Shown: positions 1-8,829, counted from the first letter of the stretch. The stretch: DNA of 64,000 nt from Pseudonocardia oroxyli (GCF_900102195.1 NZ_FNBE01000002.1:310001-374000); one strand, 5' to 3'. Program-made: numbers and translations. Notes: a model not told the origin generated them from the letters alone.

Positions 1-1248
1 AACTCCGGCGGCGGCCGGAAGGTCACCGCGTACTTCACCAACGCCTCGGCGTTGTTCGAGGACAACGAGGTGCGCGTGCTGGGCGTGCCCGTCGGGACGA
101 TCGACACGATCACCCCGGAGGGCACGCAGGTGAAGGTCGACATGACCATCACCGACCCGAAGGTGCACCTCGCGCCGGACGCGAAGGCCGCCGTGGTGTC
201 GCCGAGCCTGGTCACCGGCCGCTATGTCCAGCTCTTCCCGACCGTCGCCGAGGACGCGCCGCAGCTCCCGGACGGGGCGACGATCCCGCTCGAGCGCACC
301 GCCGTCCCGCTCGGCGTGGACGACCTGGCGCGCACGGCCACGGAGCTGTCGAAGGCGTTGGGGCCCAACGGGGCGAACGCGAACGGCGCGGTGTCCGACG
401 CCCTCGACGTCGGCGCGCAGAACCTGGCGGGCAACGGCCAGGCGCTCAACGACACGATCACCGGGCTCGGCAACCTGTCCTCGACACTCGCCGGGTCCAG
501 TGACGATCTCTACGGCACCGTCACCGAGCTGCAGAAGTTCACGCAGACCCTCGCCCAGGACGACGCGAAGGTGCGCGAGTTCAACGGCCGCATCGCGGAC
601 GTGACCGGCTTCCTCGCCGACGACCGCGAGGAGCTCGGCGGCGCGCTGCACGACCTGGGCATCGCGCTCGGGGACGTCGCGGGCTTCGTCCGGGACAACC
701 GGGACATCCTGCGCTCGAACGTCGACCGGCTGAGCGACGTGACCTCCACCCTCGTCGAGCAGCGCCGGGCGCTCACCGAGATCCTGGACGTGGCGCCGCT
801 GGGCGTCTCCAACCTCGCCAACACCTACAACGGGGCGAGCGGCACCCTCGACACCCGGGCGAACCTCAACGAGCTGGGCAGCGGCGGCCTGCTGTACATC
901 GTCTGCGACCAGGTCAAGACGGTGACGCCGGAGCAGCTGCAGGCCCTGACCGGCCTGCTCGACGCCTGCCGGCAGCTCCCGGACCCGGGCGTGATCCCGA
1001 GCCCGGTGCAGATCCTCGACTCGCTGTACAAGGGCCGGCCCATCCCGGTGGCCGGTCTGGCGATCCCGACGATCCCGCCGCCCACCGGGCAGAACCCGGA
1101 CCCCGCGGCACCCGCCCCGCAGCAGGGTGGCGCTCCGGCGGCCCCGCTGCCCGCGGCGCCGACGACGGCCCCGGCGGGCCCGGCGGCCCCCCAGGAGTCC
1201 GGCGGCATCGGCGGCTTCTTCTCCACGCTGTTCGGAGGTGGCTCGTGA
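1..1248 (+). CDS. MCE family protein, MceD-like (5' end outside window)
   Basis: This gene is cut by the left edge; the reading frame is open from base 1 to the TGA at 1246-1248. The first visible residues belong to an MCE domain (pattern VRVLGVPVGTID, then LVTGRYVQL). MCE proteins bind lipids and form hexameric tunnels between the YrbE permease and the outer envelope. After the domain comes a helical region and a Pro/Ala-rich low-complexity tail of about 50 residues ending in GGFFSTLFGGGS. The next gene starts at GTG 1245, overlapping the stop, and is a lipoprotein of the MceE type, so this is most likely the D subunit. That assignment rests on gene order. Confidence 0.85.
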   Translation, partial: NSGGGRKVTAYFTNASALFEDNEVRVLGVPVGTIDTITPEGTQVKVDMTITDPKVHLAPDAKAAVVSPSLVTGRYVQLFPTVAEDAPQLPDGATIPLERTAVPLGVDDLARTATELSKALGPNGANANGAVSDALDVGAQNLAGNGQALNDTITGLGNLSSTLAGSSDDLYGTVTELQKFTQTLAQDDAKVREFNGRIADVTGFLADDREELGGALHDLGIALGDVAGFVRDNRDILRSNVDRLSDVTSTLVEQRRALTEILDVAPLGVSNLANTYNGASGTLDTRANLNELGSGGLLYIVCDQVKTVTPEQLQALTGLLDACRQLPDPGVIPSPVQILDSLYKGRPIPVAGLAIPTIPPPTGQNPDPAAPAPQQGGAPAAPLPAAPTTAPAGPAAPQESGGIGGFFSTLFGGGS

Positions 1249-2531
1249 AGCGGCTGGTCGCGGCCCTGACCGTCGCCACGTTCGCGCTCAGCGGCTGCGG
1301 GGTGCTCTCCGGCGGCCTGCGCGGCGTCGAGCTCCCCGGTGGCGCGGACCTCGGCGACGACCCGTACCAGGTGACGATCGAGTTCCCGGACGTCGTGGAC
1401 CTCGTGCCCCAGTCCCTGGTCAAGGTGGCGGACGTCAGCGTCGGCACCGTGCGCAGCATCGACGTCGACCCGCAGAGCTGGAACGCCCGCGTCACCGTCG
1501 CCGTGAACGGCGCGGTCGCGCTGCCCGCCGACGCCACCGCCCGGGTGCGCACGACGTCGCTGCTCGGCGAGAAGTTCGTGGAGCTCGCGGCACCCGCGCA
1601 GGGCGCCACCGGTTCGCTGCGGGACAGCGGGCAGATCCCGATCGAGCGCGCCGGCCGCGCCGTCGAGGTCGAGGAGGTGTTCGGCGCGCTGTCCATGCTG
1701 CTCAACGGCGGCGGCGTCGCGCAGATCAAGACCATCTCCACCGAGCTGAACGCGGCGCTGACCGGTCGCGAGCCGCAGATCCGCTCGCTGCTGGACAACC
1801 TGAACACGCTCGTCGGCGCGCTCGACGACCGCAAGGGCGAGATCACCCGCGCCCTCGACGGCATCAACCGGCTCGCCGCGACCCTGAACGACCGGCGGCC
1901 CCAGATCGAGAACGCGCTCGACAACCTCGAGCCCGGCATCGCCGAGCTGGAGCGCCAGCGCGGACAGCTCGTCGACATGCTCCAGGCGCTCGACCGGCTC
2001 TCCGGCACGGCGACCGACACGATCGACCGGAGCCGCGAGGACGTCCTCGCCGACCTCAAGGCGCTGCAGCCCACCCTGGCCAAGCTCGCCGAGTCGGGTC
2101 AGGACCTGCCGAACTCGTTGCAGCTGATCGGCTCCTTCCCCTTCACCGACGCGGGCAAGGACGCCTTCGCGGGCGACTACGCGAACCTCTACGTGCGGGT
2201 CGACGCCGACGCGAAGAACCTGCTCGACAACCTGATCCGCGGTAACACCCCGCTCAGCCCGGACCTGCCGATCCTCGGTCAGCTGCCGCCCACGGCCCAG
2301 CTGCTCGCCCCGCTCGTGGGCGGCAACGGGTCCGGGCAGCCGCAGATCCCGCTGCTCGGCCCGGTCCCGACGACCACCGGCCAGGGCCGGGCGGACCCCC
2401 CGTCGACGGTCCCGCGCACGGCCACCCCCGTCCCGCCCGGGCCGACGGACGGCTCGGGCGACCCCGGGGCGCCGACCGGTTCGGGTGGGCGCGGCGGCCT
2501 GCTCGGCGGACTGCTGGGAGGCGGTCGATGA
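1245..2531 (+). CDS. MCE family lipoprotein, MceE-like (LprK type)
   Basis: A 428-residue MCE protein with a lipoprotein signal: a charged start (MKRL), a hydrophobic stretch and the lipobox LSGC with Cys18 as the lipidation site. The MCE domain follows at about residues 40-120, then long helices rich in LDN and LDDRK motifs typical of the coiled needle region, and a Pro/Gly/Thr-rich tail. In mce operons the lipoprotein subunit is MceE, which is anchored outside the membrane. The GTG start overlaps the upstream stop, and its own TGA overlaps the ATG of the next gene at 2528, so translation is probably coupled through the operon. Confidence 0.88.
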   Translation: MKRLVAALTVATFALSGCGVLSGGLRGVELPGGADLGDDPYQVTIEFPDVVDLVPQSLVKVADVSVGTVRSIDVDPQSWNARVTVAVNGAVALPADATARVRTTSLLGEKFVELAAPAQGATGSLRDSGQIPIERAGRAVEVEEVFGALSMLLNGGGVAQIKTISTELNAALTGREPQIRSLLDNLNTLVGALDDRKGEITRALDGINRLAATLNDRRPQIENALDNLEPGIAELERQRGQLVDMLQALDRLSGTATDTIDRSREDVLADLKALQPTLAKLAESGQDLPNSLQLIGSFPFTDAGKDAFAGDYANLYVRVDADAKNLLDNLIRGNTPLSPDLPILGQLPPTAQLLAPLVGGNGSGQPQIPLLGPVPTTTGQGRADPPSTVPRTATPVPPGPTDGSGDPGAPTGSGGRGGLLGGLLGGGR

Positions 2532-3766
2532 TCACCCGGACCATCCGGCTCCAGCTGCTCGCGCTGCTGGTGATCGCCGTCGTCGGCGTGGGCTACGTCG
2601 GCTTCCGCTACGCGGACCTCGGGCGGGTCTTCGGCGCCACGACCTACCCGGTCACCTTGTCGCTCAAGGACTCCGGCGGCATCTTCACCGGCGCGGACGT
2701 GACCTACCGCGGAGTGAGCGTCGGGCGGGTCGGCCCGCTCACCCTCACCGGGGACGGCGTCGACGTCCAGCTCGACCTCGACCGCGGCGGCCCGGACATC
2801 CCGGCGGACCTCAATGCCGCTGTGCGCAACCTCTCCGCGATCGGCGAGCAGTACGTGGACCTGCAGCCCGCGTCCGACGGCGGCCCCGTGCTGGCGTCGG
2901 GAACGGTGATCCCGGCCTCCCGGGTGACGGTCCCGGTGCAGGTGGACGAGCTCGTCGGCAGCCTCGACGGGTTCGTCCGGTCGGTGCCGCTGGACAGCCT
3001 CCAGACCGTCGTCGACGAGCTGGGGCGGGGCTTCGCGAACACCGGCGTGCCGCTGCAGCGGCTGCTCGACACCACCGACGAGTTCTCCCGCGCCGCGATC
3101 GAGGCCCTGCCGCAGACGCGGGACCTGCTGCGAGACGGCCGGACCGTGCTGACCACGCAGAACGACACGGCGGGCCAGTTCGCGGACTTCGCGTCCTCGC
3201 TCAAGCTGCTCGCCGAGCAGCTGAAGACCTCCGACCCCGACCTGCGCCGGCTGATCGACACCGCGCCGCAGGCCGCCGACCAGATCCGCGGGCTGCTCCG
3301 CGAGAGCGGCGGCGGGCTGTCGGAGGTGGTCGCGAACCTGCTGACCGTCTCCCGGATCGCGGAGCCCCGACAGGCGAACCTGAACCAGCTCCTGGCGACC
3401 TACCCCGGTGCCGTCGCCAACTCGTACACGGTGGCGCCCAACGACGGCACCGCGCACCTCGGGCTCGTGCTCAACGTCTTCGACCCGGTCCCCTGTGTCG
3501 CCGGGTACGAGGGCACCCCGCACCGCGCCGGCAGCGACGTCAGCGACATCCCGGCCAACGCGAAGGCCTACTGCGCCGAGCCCCAGGGCAGCCCCACCAA
3601 CGTCCGCGGGGCCCAGAACGCGCCCCGGCAGAAGGACTCCACCACGCCGAACGCACCGGCCACCGCCGGTGGGAACCCGTCCGCCGAACAGCCGCTTCCC
3701 GCGGGTGCGGACGGCCCCGTGGTGCCTACGCTCCCCCTCAGCACTCCCGCCGGGATCCTCGCCTGA
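2528..3766 (+). CDS. MCE family protein, MceF-like
   Basis: A 412-residue protein with one N-terminal membrane segment (about residues 8-25), an MCE domain at about 40-115 (signature VTYRGVSVGRVG, later LSAIGEQYVDL), helices, and a disordered tail rich in Ser, Thr, Pro and Asn. It is the last MCE subunit before the Mce-associated proteins, which is the usual place of MceF. The ATG overlaps the mceE stop. The likely role is a subunit of the cell-envelope lipid import complex; the substrate cannot be read from the sequence. Confidence 0.88.
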   Translation: MITRTIRLQLLALLVIAVVGVGYVGFRYADLGRVFGATTYPVTLSLKDSGGIFTGADVTYRGVSVGRVGPLTLTGDGVDVQLDLDRGGPDIPADLNAAVRNLSAIGEQYVDLQPASDGGPVLASGTVIPASRVTVPVQVDELVGSLDGFVRSVPLDSLQTVVDELGRGFANTGVPLQRLLDTTDEFSRAAIEALPQTRDLLRDGRTVLTTQNDTAGQFADFASSLKLLAEQLKTSDPDLRRLIDTAPQAADQIRGLLRESGGGLSEVVANLLTVSRIAEPRQANLNQLLATYPGAVANSYTVAPNDGTAHLGLVLNVFDPVPCVAGYEGTPHRAGSDVSDIPANAKAYCAEPQGSPTNVRGAQNAPRQKDSTTPNAPATAGGNPSAEQPLPAGADGPVVPTLPLSTPAGILA

Positions 3767-3797
3767 GGTCGCTCCCCCACCGGATGGAGAACCACGC

Positions 3798-4361
3798 ATG
3801 ACAGCCCCCGTGTCAGAGCGTCAGGTCGACGCCCCCACCCCCGACGCCGCCCCCTCGCGTCGCGGCCGTGCCCTGCAGCTGGCCGCGGCCGTCGCGGCCC
3901 TGGCCGCGGTCGTCTTCGGGGTGCTCTGGCTGACCACGCTGCTCAGCGGCGGGCGCACGCTCGCCGAGGAGCGAGACGACGTCCTCGTCGCCGCCCGGCA
4001 GGCCGCGATCAGCCTGAACACCCTGGACTTCCACGACGTCGACGGCGGTCTCGACCGCTGGGAGCAGACCTCGACCGGCGCCGTGCTGGACGAGTTCCGC
4101 ACCAACCGGGCGCAGTACGCGCAGTTCGTGGGGGAGTCCAAGCGCACCACCGCCGCCACGGTGTCCGACGCCGCCGTGAGCGAGCTGAACGAGCAGGCCG
4201 GGATCGCCCGGGTGCTCGTCGGGGTGGACGTGCAGGTCACCCCGGACGGCCAGCAGCCCATCACCACCCGACAGCGCCTCCAGCTCGAGATGACCAAGAC
4301 GGACGACGGCTGGAAGGTCAGCAGGCTGGCCCCCGTCCGTGCGCCCGGTGGCGCGAGCTGA
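3798..4361 (+). CDS. Mce-associated membrane protein
   Basis: A 187-residue protein: a short cytosolic N-terminus, one membrane helix at about residues 33-53 (rich in Ala, Val and Leu), then an extracytoplasmic domain with the pattern NTLDFHDVDGGLDRWEQTSTG. This is the architecture of Mce-associated (Mam) proteins that stabilise MCE complexes in mycobacteria. The ATG at 3798 is 31 bases after the mceF stop, with the purine run GGAGA at 3786-3790 as a possible ribosome site. It is followed after 16 bases by a second protein of the same design. Confidence 0.8.
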   Translation: MTAPVSERQVDAPTPDAAPSRRGRALQLAAAVAALAAVVFGVLWLTTLLSGGRTLAEERDDVLVAARQAAISLNTLDFHDVDGGLDRWEQTSTGAVLDEFRTNRAQYAQFVGESKRTTAATVSDAAVSELNEQAGIARVLVGVDVQVTPDGQQPITTRQRLQLEMTKTDDGWKVSRLAPVRAPGGAS

Positions 4362-4377
4362 CCAGGAGGAACAGGTC

Positions 4378-5238
4378 ATGACTCCCCAGAACGGCACCAC
4401 CACCGGCAAGCGGCGCCGCGCGAGCACCGGCATCCGCCGCCCCACGGTCGCGGGTCGCCCGTCGTCCCGCCCCGAGCGCGCCGCCCTCGACTCCACTGAC
4501 GCCCCCGACGCCGTTGACGCTCGGGACGCCCGAGCGCCACTCACTGACGCTCGGGACGCCCAAGCGTCAGTGGCCACGGATTCCGCGCCCGACGCCGTTG
4601 ACGCTCGGGACGCCCAAGCACCACCCAGCGACGCTCGGGACGCTCGGGACGCCCAAGCGTCGGGGACCTCCGCGGCGCCGGCAGGGGGGCGGTTCGGCGT
4701 GCTCCGGCGCCCGCGGCTCCCCGCCCCGCCCACCACCCGGCGCGGCACCGCGATCCTGGCGGGGGTGACCGTGGTCCTCGTCGCGCTGGCCGTGCTGGCC
4801 GGGGTGAGCTGGTGGACGATGAGCCACACCGCGGCGGCGCGGAACGCCGCGCTGGTGGACGTCGCGGCGACCACGCAGGTCAGCCAACAGCTCGGGGATG
4901 CGGTGAAGACCGTCTACTCCTACGACTTCACCCGGCTCGACCAGAACGAGGCGGCGGCCCGCACGGTCATCACGCCGGAGTTCGGGCAGCAGTTCGACCA
5001 GCTCTTCGGCGAGGTCCGGAACCTGGCCCCGCAGCAGCAGGCCGTCGTCACCGCGACGATCAGCCAGTCCGCCGTCGAGTCCATCGAGGGCGACCGGGCG
5101 ACGATGGTCGTCTTCCTCGACCAGCAGGCCACCCGCGCGGCCGGTGACCAGCAGCAGGTCGCGGCGGCCGGCAGGCTGACGGTGACCGGCCAGTACGTCG
5201 ACGGGCAGTGGAAGATCGCGGACGTCCAGGTCGCCTGA
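4378..5238 (+). CDS. Mce-associated membrane protein with repeat-expanded cytosolic linker
   Basis: A 286-residue protein. The ATG at 4378 has an excellent ribosome site (AGGAGGA at 4364-4370). Residues 1-35 are basic. Residues about 36-100 are an Asp/Ala/Arg-rich linker made of repeated DARDAQA-type units. A membrane helix follows at about 123-148, then a Mam-type outer domain (YDFTRLDQNEAAARTVITPE). The linker is encoded by a palindromic DNA repeat listed separately, so its composition probably reflects repeat insertion and not selection on the protein. An in-frame GTG at 4339 would overlap the previous gene but lacks a ribosome site. Role: accessory subunit of the MCE importer, by context. 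Confidence 0.78.
   Translation: MTPQNGTTTGKRRRASTGIRRPTVAGRPSSRPERAALDSTDAPDAVDARDARAPLTDARDAQASVATDSAPDAVDARDAQAPPSDARDARDAQASGTSAAPAGGRFGVLRRPRLPAPPTTRRGTAILAGVTVVLVALAVLAGVSWWTMSHTAAARNAALVDVAATTQVSQQLGDAVKTVYSYDFTRLDQNEAAARTVITPEFGQQFDQLFGEVRNLAPQQQAVVTATISQSAVESIEGDRATMVVFLDQQATRAAGDQQQVAAAGRLTVTGQYVDGQWKIADVQVA
4516..4659 (+). repeat. Four copies of a 21-bp palindromic repeat inside a coding region
   Basis: The core GACGCTCGGGACGCCC followed by (A/G)AGC recurs at 4516-4536, 4546-4566, 4600-4620 and 4639-4659, with an extra half unit at 4630-4638. Each core can fold back on itself (GACGCT...AGCGTC with GGG/CCC inside). Around the second copy the symmetry extends to a 10-bp perfect stem, 4542-4551 with 4563-4572. 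All copies are in the same orientation and keep the reading frame. Confidence 0.85.
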
Positions 5239-5240
5239 CC

Positions 5241-5295
5241 GAGATGAACCTCAGCCACGTCCGCGACCCCTCGCGACGTGGCTGAGGTTCATCTC
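5241..5295. terminator. Very long hairpin after the mce operon
   Basis: A 21-bp perfect stem (5241-5261 with 5275-5295), extended by a further 4 bp (GCGA/TCGC) inside the loop with a single bulged C. It begins 2 bases after the stop of the last Mce-associated gene. There is no T-tract, as is common for actinobacterial hairpin terminators. It would insulate the mce operon from rplJ. Confidence 0.75.
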
Positions 5296-5347
5296 GACCC
5301 CCCGGCGTCGGGCCGGGACGGCCGCGCGTATGCTTGTCGTCAGTTCC

Positions 5348-5478
5348 ACCGAAGACCGCAGGTCTGTGCCCCTCGGGGCATACGAAGGTCCGGCTCGCCG
5401 GGCGGCCCGCGCAGGAGGACGAGGTTGCAGTAGCGCCGTCGTGCGCCTCCTACGCCCCGTGCCCTGCGCACGGGGCGT
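5348..5478 (+). promoter_or_regulatory. L10 leader RNA and attenuator-like hairpin upstream of rplJ
   Basis: The segment ACCGAAGACCGCAGGTC at 5348-5364, the block GAAGGTCCGGCTC at 5384-5396 and the closing CCGCGCAGGAGG at 5407-5418 match the conserved L10 leader, the mRNA element bound by the L10(L12)4 complex for autoregulation. About 30 bases later a 10-bp GC stem (5452-5461 with 5469-5478) could act as attenuator. The rplJ start follows at 5536. A -10-like TATGCT at 5329-5334 lies just upstream without a clear -35. Recognised from memory of the motif; a covariance search would settle the exact borders. Confidence 0.8.
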
Positions 5479-5535
5479 TCGTCGTCTCCGGACCGGATGC
5501 GGTGGTCCCACCCGACACCCGAGAGGAGGCACCAC

Positions 5536-6087
5536 ATGGCACGTCCCGACAAGGTCGAGGCGGTCGAGGAGATCGCCGAGCGCTTCCGGGGCTCGTCCGC
5601 CTCGGTGGTCACGGGCTACAGCGGTCTGAGCGTGGCGCAGCTCAAGGAGCTGCGGCGCGCGCTGGGCGAGAACGCCAGCTTCCGCGTCGCCAAGAACACG
5701 CTGGTCAAGCGTGCGGCGGCGGATGCGGGCATCGACGGCCTCGACGAGCTCCTGGCCGGCCCGACGGCGATCGCGTTCGTCACCGGCGAGGCGGTCGACA
5801 CCGCCAAGGCGCTGAAGACCTTCGCCAAGGACAACAAGGGCCTGGTGATCAAGGGCGGCTACATGGACGGCCGTGCCCTCACCGGCACGGAGGTCGAGCG
5901 GCTCGCCGATCTCGAGTCCCGCGAGGTCCTGCTGGCCAAGCTGGCCGGCGCGATGAAGGGCAACCTCGCCAAGGCCGCCGGTCTGTTCAACGCTCCGGCG
6001 TCTCAGGTCGCGCGTCTGGTCCAGGCCCTGGCCGACAAGAAGGCCGCCGAAGGTGGCGAGCCCGACGCGGCCGCCGCCGAGAGCTGA
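5536..6087 (+). CDS. rplJ: 50S ribosomal protein L10
   Basis: A 183-residue L10 protein that anchors the L12 stalk on the large subunit. The N-terminal part ([16 protein letters not shown], then [12 protein letters not shown] and [12 protein letters not shown]) is the rRNA-binding domain; the C-terminal helix carrying the L12 dimers ends in an Ala/Asp-rich tail. ATG 5536 is chosen because GAGAGGAGG lies just upstream and the family begins here; an earlier in-frame start would run into the leader RNA. It is co-transcribed with rplL, 49 bases downstream. Confidence 0.97.
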   Translation: MARPDKVEAVEEIAERFRGSSASVVTGYSGLSVAQLKELRRALGENASFRVAKNTLVKRAAADAGIDGLDELLAGPTAIAFVTGEAVDTAKALKTFAKDNKGLVIKGGYMDGRALTGTEVERLADLESREVLLAKLAGAMKGNLAKAAGLFNAPASQVARLVQALADKKAAEGGEPDAAAAES

Positions 6088-6136
6088 TCCGGCTCCACCA
6101 CCCCCCACACACTCAGCAACACAGAAGGAGCCAGTC

Positions 6137-6529
6137 ATGGCGAAGCTGTCCAGCGACGAGCTGCTCGACGCGTTCAAGGAGCTCACCCTCATCGAGCTCT
6201 CCGAGTTCGTGAAGAAGTTCGAGGAGACCTTCGAGGTCACCGCGGCCGCCCCGGTCGCCGTCGCGGCCGCCGGCCCCGCCGCCGGTGGTGCCCCGGCCGA
6301 GGCCGAGGCCGAGAAGGACGAGTTCAACGTCGTCCTCGACGCCGCCGGTGACAAGAAGATCCAGGTCATCAAGGTCGTCCGCGAGCTGGTCTCGGGCCTG
6401 GGCCTCAAGGAGGCCAAGGACCTCGTCGAGTCCGCCCCGAAGCCCGTCCTCGAGGGCGTCGCCAAGGATGCGGCCGAGGCCGCCAAGACGAAGCTCGAGG
6501 AGGCCGGCGCCAAGGTCTCGCTGACCTGA
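6137..6529 (+). CDS. rplL: 50S ribosomal protein L7/L12
   Basis: A 130-residue stalk protein that recruits translational GTPases. Residues 1-33 form the dimerisation domain ([21 protein letters not shown]), followed by an Ala/Pro-rich hinge and the globular C-terminal domain with the factor-binding helix ([20 protein letters not shown]). ATG 6137 is preceded by AGAAGGAG. Length and composition (very acidic, Ala-rich) are normal for Actinobacteria. The gene is followed by a strong hairpin shared with the convergent acyl-CoA synthetase. Confidence 0.98.
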   Translation: MAKLSSDELLDAFKELTLIELSEFVKKFEETFEVTAAAPVAVAAAGPAAGGAPAEAEAEKDEFNVVLDAAGDKKIQVIKVVRELVSGLGLKEAKDLVESAPKPVLEGVAKDAAEAAKTKLEEAGAKVSLT

Positions 6530-6545
6530 CAGCCGTTCCACGCGC

Positions 6546-6580
6546 GAAGGGCGGGCACCCACCTCGGGTGCCCGCCCTTC
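6546..6580. terminator. Bidirectional terminator between rplL and the acyl-CoA synthetase gene
   Basis: A 15-bp perfect GC-rich stem (6546-6560 with 6566-6580) and a 5-base loop, followed by GGGCTTCTC. It starts 16 bases after the rplL stop and ends 7 bases before the stop of the minus-strand gene, so it can serve both. Confidence 0.9.
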
Positions 6581-6587
6581 GGGCTTC

Positions 6588-8240
6588 TCAGGGCCGGTCG
6601 CGCAGCTCGCGGCGCAGGAGCTTGCCGCTGACCGTCTTCGGGATCTCGTCGAGGAACTCCACCTGCCGCGGGTACTTGTAGGCCGCCATCCGCTCCCTGG
6701 TGAAGGCGATCAGCTCCGCGGCCGTCGCCGAGGCCCCCGGGCGCAGCGAGACGAAGGCCTTGACGGTCTCGCCCCGGTAGTCGTCCGGCACCCCGATCAC
6801 CGCGGCCTCGCGCACGGCCGGGTGCTCGTAGAGCATGTCCTCGACCTCGCGCGGCCAGACCTTGTAGCCCGAGACGTTGATCTGGTCCTTCTTGCGGTCG
6901 ACGATGTAGAACCAGCCGTCGGAGTCCATGTACCCCACGTCGCCGGTGTGCAGCGACCGGCCGGGCAGCGCCTTGGCGGTCTCCTCGGGCTTGTTCCAGT
7001 ACCCCTTCACCACCTGCGGCCCGGTGGTGACGATCTCGCCCACCTCGCCGGGCGGCAGGTCCTCGCCGTCCTCGCCCACGATCCGCACCACGGTGTCGTA
7101 GACGGGCACGCCCACCGACAGCGCCCCGGACGCCTCGTCGACGGGTGCCTGCGCGTGGGCCGGCACCCCGTGGCTCGGCGAGGTCGTCTCCGTGAGCCCG
7201 TAGATGTTGTGGATGTACTGCCCGAACGTGCTCTCGAAGGCCTTCACCGTCGACGGCGGGATCGGCGCCCCGCCGGACCAGATCTTCGTCAGGCTGGACA
7301 GGGACTCCCGACGCGCGCCGGGCGCGTTCATCAGCGCGATGAACACGGTGATGGAGCCGACCGTGAACGTCGCCCGCTCCTGCTCGATGACCTCCAGCGC
7401 CACGGCGGGGTCGAACCGGTGGAACAGCACCAGCGGGCAGCCCAGCAGCAGCGCGGCGGTGACGTGTCCGATCAGCCCGGTGATGTGGAACAGCGGGGCG
7501 ACGCCGAGGATCACGTCGTCCGGCCCGAGCTCGCAGAGCTGCCGGTAGGTCTGGGAGTTGAACACCAGGTTGGCGTGGGTGTTCATCGCCCCCTTGGGCG
7601 GGCCGGTGGTGCCGGAGGTGTAGGTGAGCACGGCCGTGTCCTCCGGCGCGAGGTCGACCGCGGGCGGGCGCCGCCCCCGGAACCGCGCGACGAGCTCGGC
7701 CAGGTCCAGCGTGCCCTCGTGGGCGACCCGGGAGACCCCGCCGAGGATCCGCGGGTCGTTCCGGGTCTGGTCCTCCAGCTCCGAGGTCGTGACCACGATC
7801 CGCACGTCGGTCTCCGCCAGCACCGCCGCGGCGACGGAATACATCGACTCGAGGGTGACCAGCGCGGCGGCCCCGGAGTCGGTGAGCAGCAGCGTGAGCT
7901 CCCGCTCCCGGTTCATCGGGTTGACGTTGACGGCGATCCCGCCCGCCTTCCACACCGCGATCAGCGCGACGACGTACTGCGGGTCGTTCTGCACGAACAG
8001 GGCCGCGCGCTCGCCGGGGGCGAACCCCGCGTCGAGCAGCCCGACGGCGAGGGCGTCGGACCGGGCGTCGAGCTCGGCGTAGCTGATCCGGCCGTCGAAG
8101 TACCGGATCGCGTCCGCGTCCGGGTGGGCGGCGACTGTGGCCCGCAACAGCGACACCATGTCCGGGAACTCGGGAGTCAGCGAGGCGGGCTGCCCGTCGT
8201 CGTAGCGGGCGAGCCAGGGCTTGGAGTCGTAGACACTCAC
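6588..8240 (-). CDS. Class I adenylate-forming enzyme, probable acyl-CoA synthetase
   Basis: A 550-residue AMP-binding enzyme that should activate a carboxylic acid with ATP and load it onto CoA. The P-loop-like motif YTSGTTGPPKG lies near residue 210, a YGLTET-type motif follows, then TGDVGYMDSDGWFYIVDRKKD and the C-terminal PKTVSGKLLRREL with the catalytic Lys near residue 540. GTG 8240 is chosen because GGAGGA sits 8 bases upstream and the protein then starts MSVYDSKPWL; the frame stays open to 8432 but without a ribosome site. It is convergent with rplL. The acid substrate (long-chain fatty acid or other) cannot be read from sequence. Confidence 0.88.
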   Translation of the reverse strand: MSVYDSKPWLARYDDGQPASLTPEFPDMVSLLRATVAAHPDADAIRYFDGRISYAELDARSDALAVGLLDAGFAPGERAALFVQNDPQYVVALIAVWKAGGIAVNVNPMNRERELTLLLTDSGAAALVTLESMYSVAAAVLAETDVRIVVTTSELEDQTRNDPRILGGVSRVAHEGTLDLAELVARFRGRRPPAVDLAPEDTAVLTYTSGTTGPPKGAMNTHANLVFNSQTYRQLCELGPDDVILGVAPLFHITGLIGHVTAALLLGCPLVLFHRFDPAVALEVIEQERATFTVGSITVFIALMNAPGARRESLSSLTKIWSGGAPIPPSTVKAFESTFGQYIHNIYGLTETTSPSHGVPAHAQAPVDEASGALSVGVPVYDTVVRIVGEDGEDLPPGEVGEIVTTGPQVVKGYWNKPEETAKALPGRSLHTGDVGYMDSDGWFYIVDRKKDQINVSGYKVWPREVEDMLYEHPAVREAAVIGVPDDYRGETVKAFVSLRPGASATAAELIAFTRERMAAYKYPRQVEFLDEIPKTVSGKLLRRELRDRP

Positions 8241-8524
8241 GAGTGGTCCTCCGTCGACGGTGAGGGAGCAGGTCCCATGATCGCCCCTCGCGACGGAGGC
8301 GTAAACTGGATCCTCGGATGGTCCGGAAGAGTGAACTCTCGGCCGAGCGGCAGATGGTGACGCGCGGCGGGCCGACCGTCGACCGGGTGGTCGCCACCAC
8401 GTCTTTGCCGGTCGTCCTCCGAGAAGGACCACTTACCGACGCGTACGGTCTTGACTCGGTGCGCCTGTCAGGTCACTCTTACGTCACGGTGCTTGGCTGA
8501 CCCTGGTGAGCTGAGCGACGTGTC

Positions 8525-8553
8525 TCGACAGCGGCTGCATCGGCGGCTAGACT
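8525..8553 (+). promoter_or_regulatory. Probable rpoB promoter and start of a long leader
   Basis: TCGACA (8525-8530), a 17-base spacer and TAGACT (8548-8553) fit the actinobacterial primary sigma factor consensus. Transcription would begin near 8560, giving a 5' leader of about 270 bases before rpoB. The rest of the 589-base gap 8241-8829 holds no convincing gene. A second, weaker candidate is TTGACT at 8451-8456, and a small hairpin (ACCGG 8607-8611 with CCGGT 8620-8624) lies in the leader. Confidence 0.7.
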
Positions 8554-8829
8554 GACTCTTTGCGCTGCCTCCGCCCAGGTTCGGCGTGCACGCTGTCGGA
8601 AGTCTCACCGGTCTTCGAGCCGGTCGGAAGGTCCGTCATCGTGCTCGGCGGACCTGGTCGGGTGGCCGCGCCCTGACAACAGACGGCGAGTTCAGCTCCC
8701 CGGTGACACCCGACAACGTCGCCCGGATCGGCCACGGTACGGCCCGGTACCCGGTGCGGACGACGAAGACGGTAGCGCCTGAGGGGCCGCATTCGCCAGA
8801 CGAGAGCGTAGTTCTCGGAAGGACGCATC

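Noticed and set aside
4516-4659. CRISPR-like array
   Set aside because: Units are adjacent, palindromic, in frame with a coding region and lack unique spacers of constant length; no cas genes are present.
5251-8400. A 1049-codon minus-strand frame spanning rplL and the acyl-CoA synthetase region
   Set aside because: It reads through two real genes in the wrong frame and is Arg-rich throughout; the true genes explain the region.
8318-8500. A possible 60-residue protein upstream of rpoB
   Set aside because: No ribosome site, no similarity to anything known to me, and it lies in a region of promoter-like elements.
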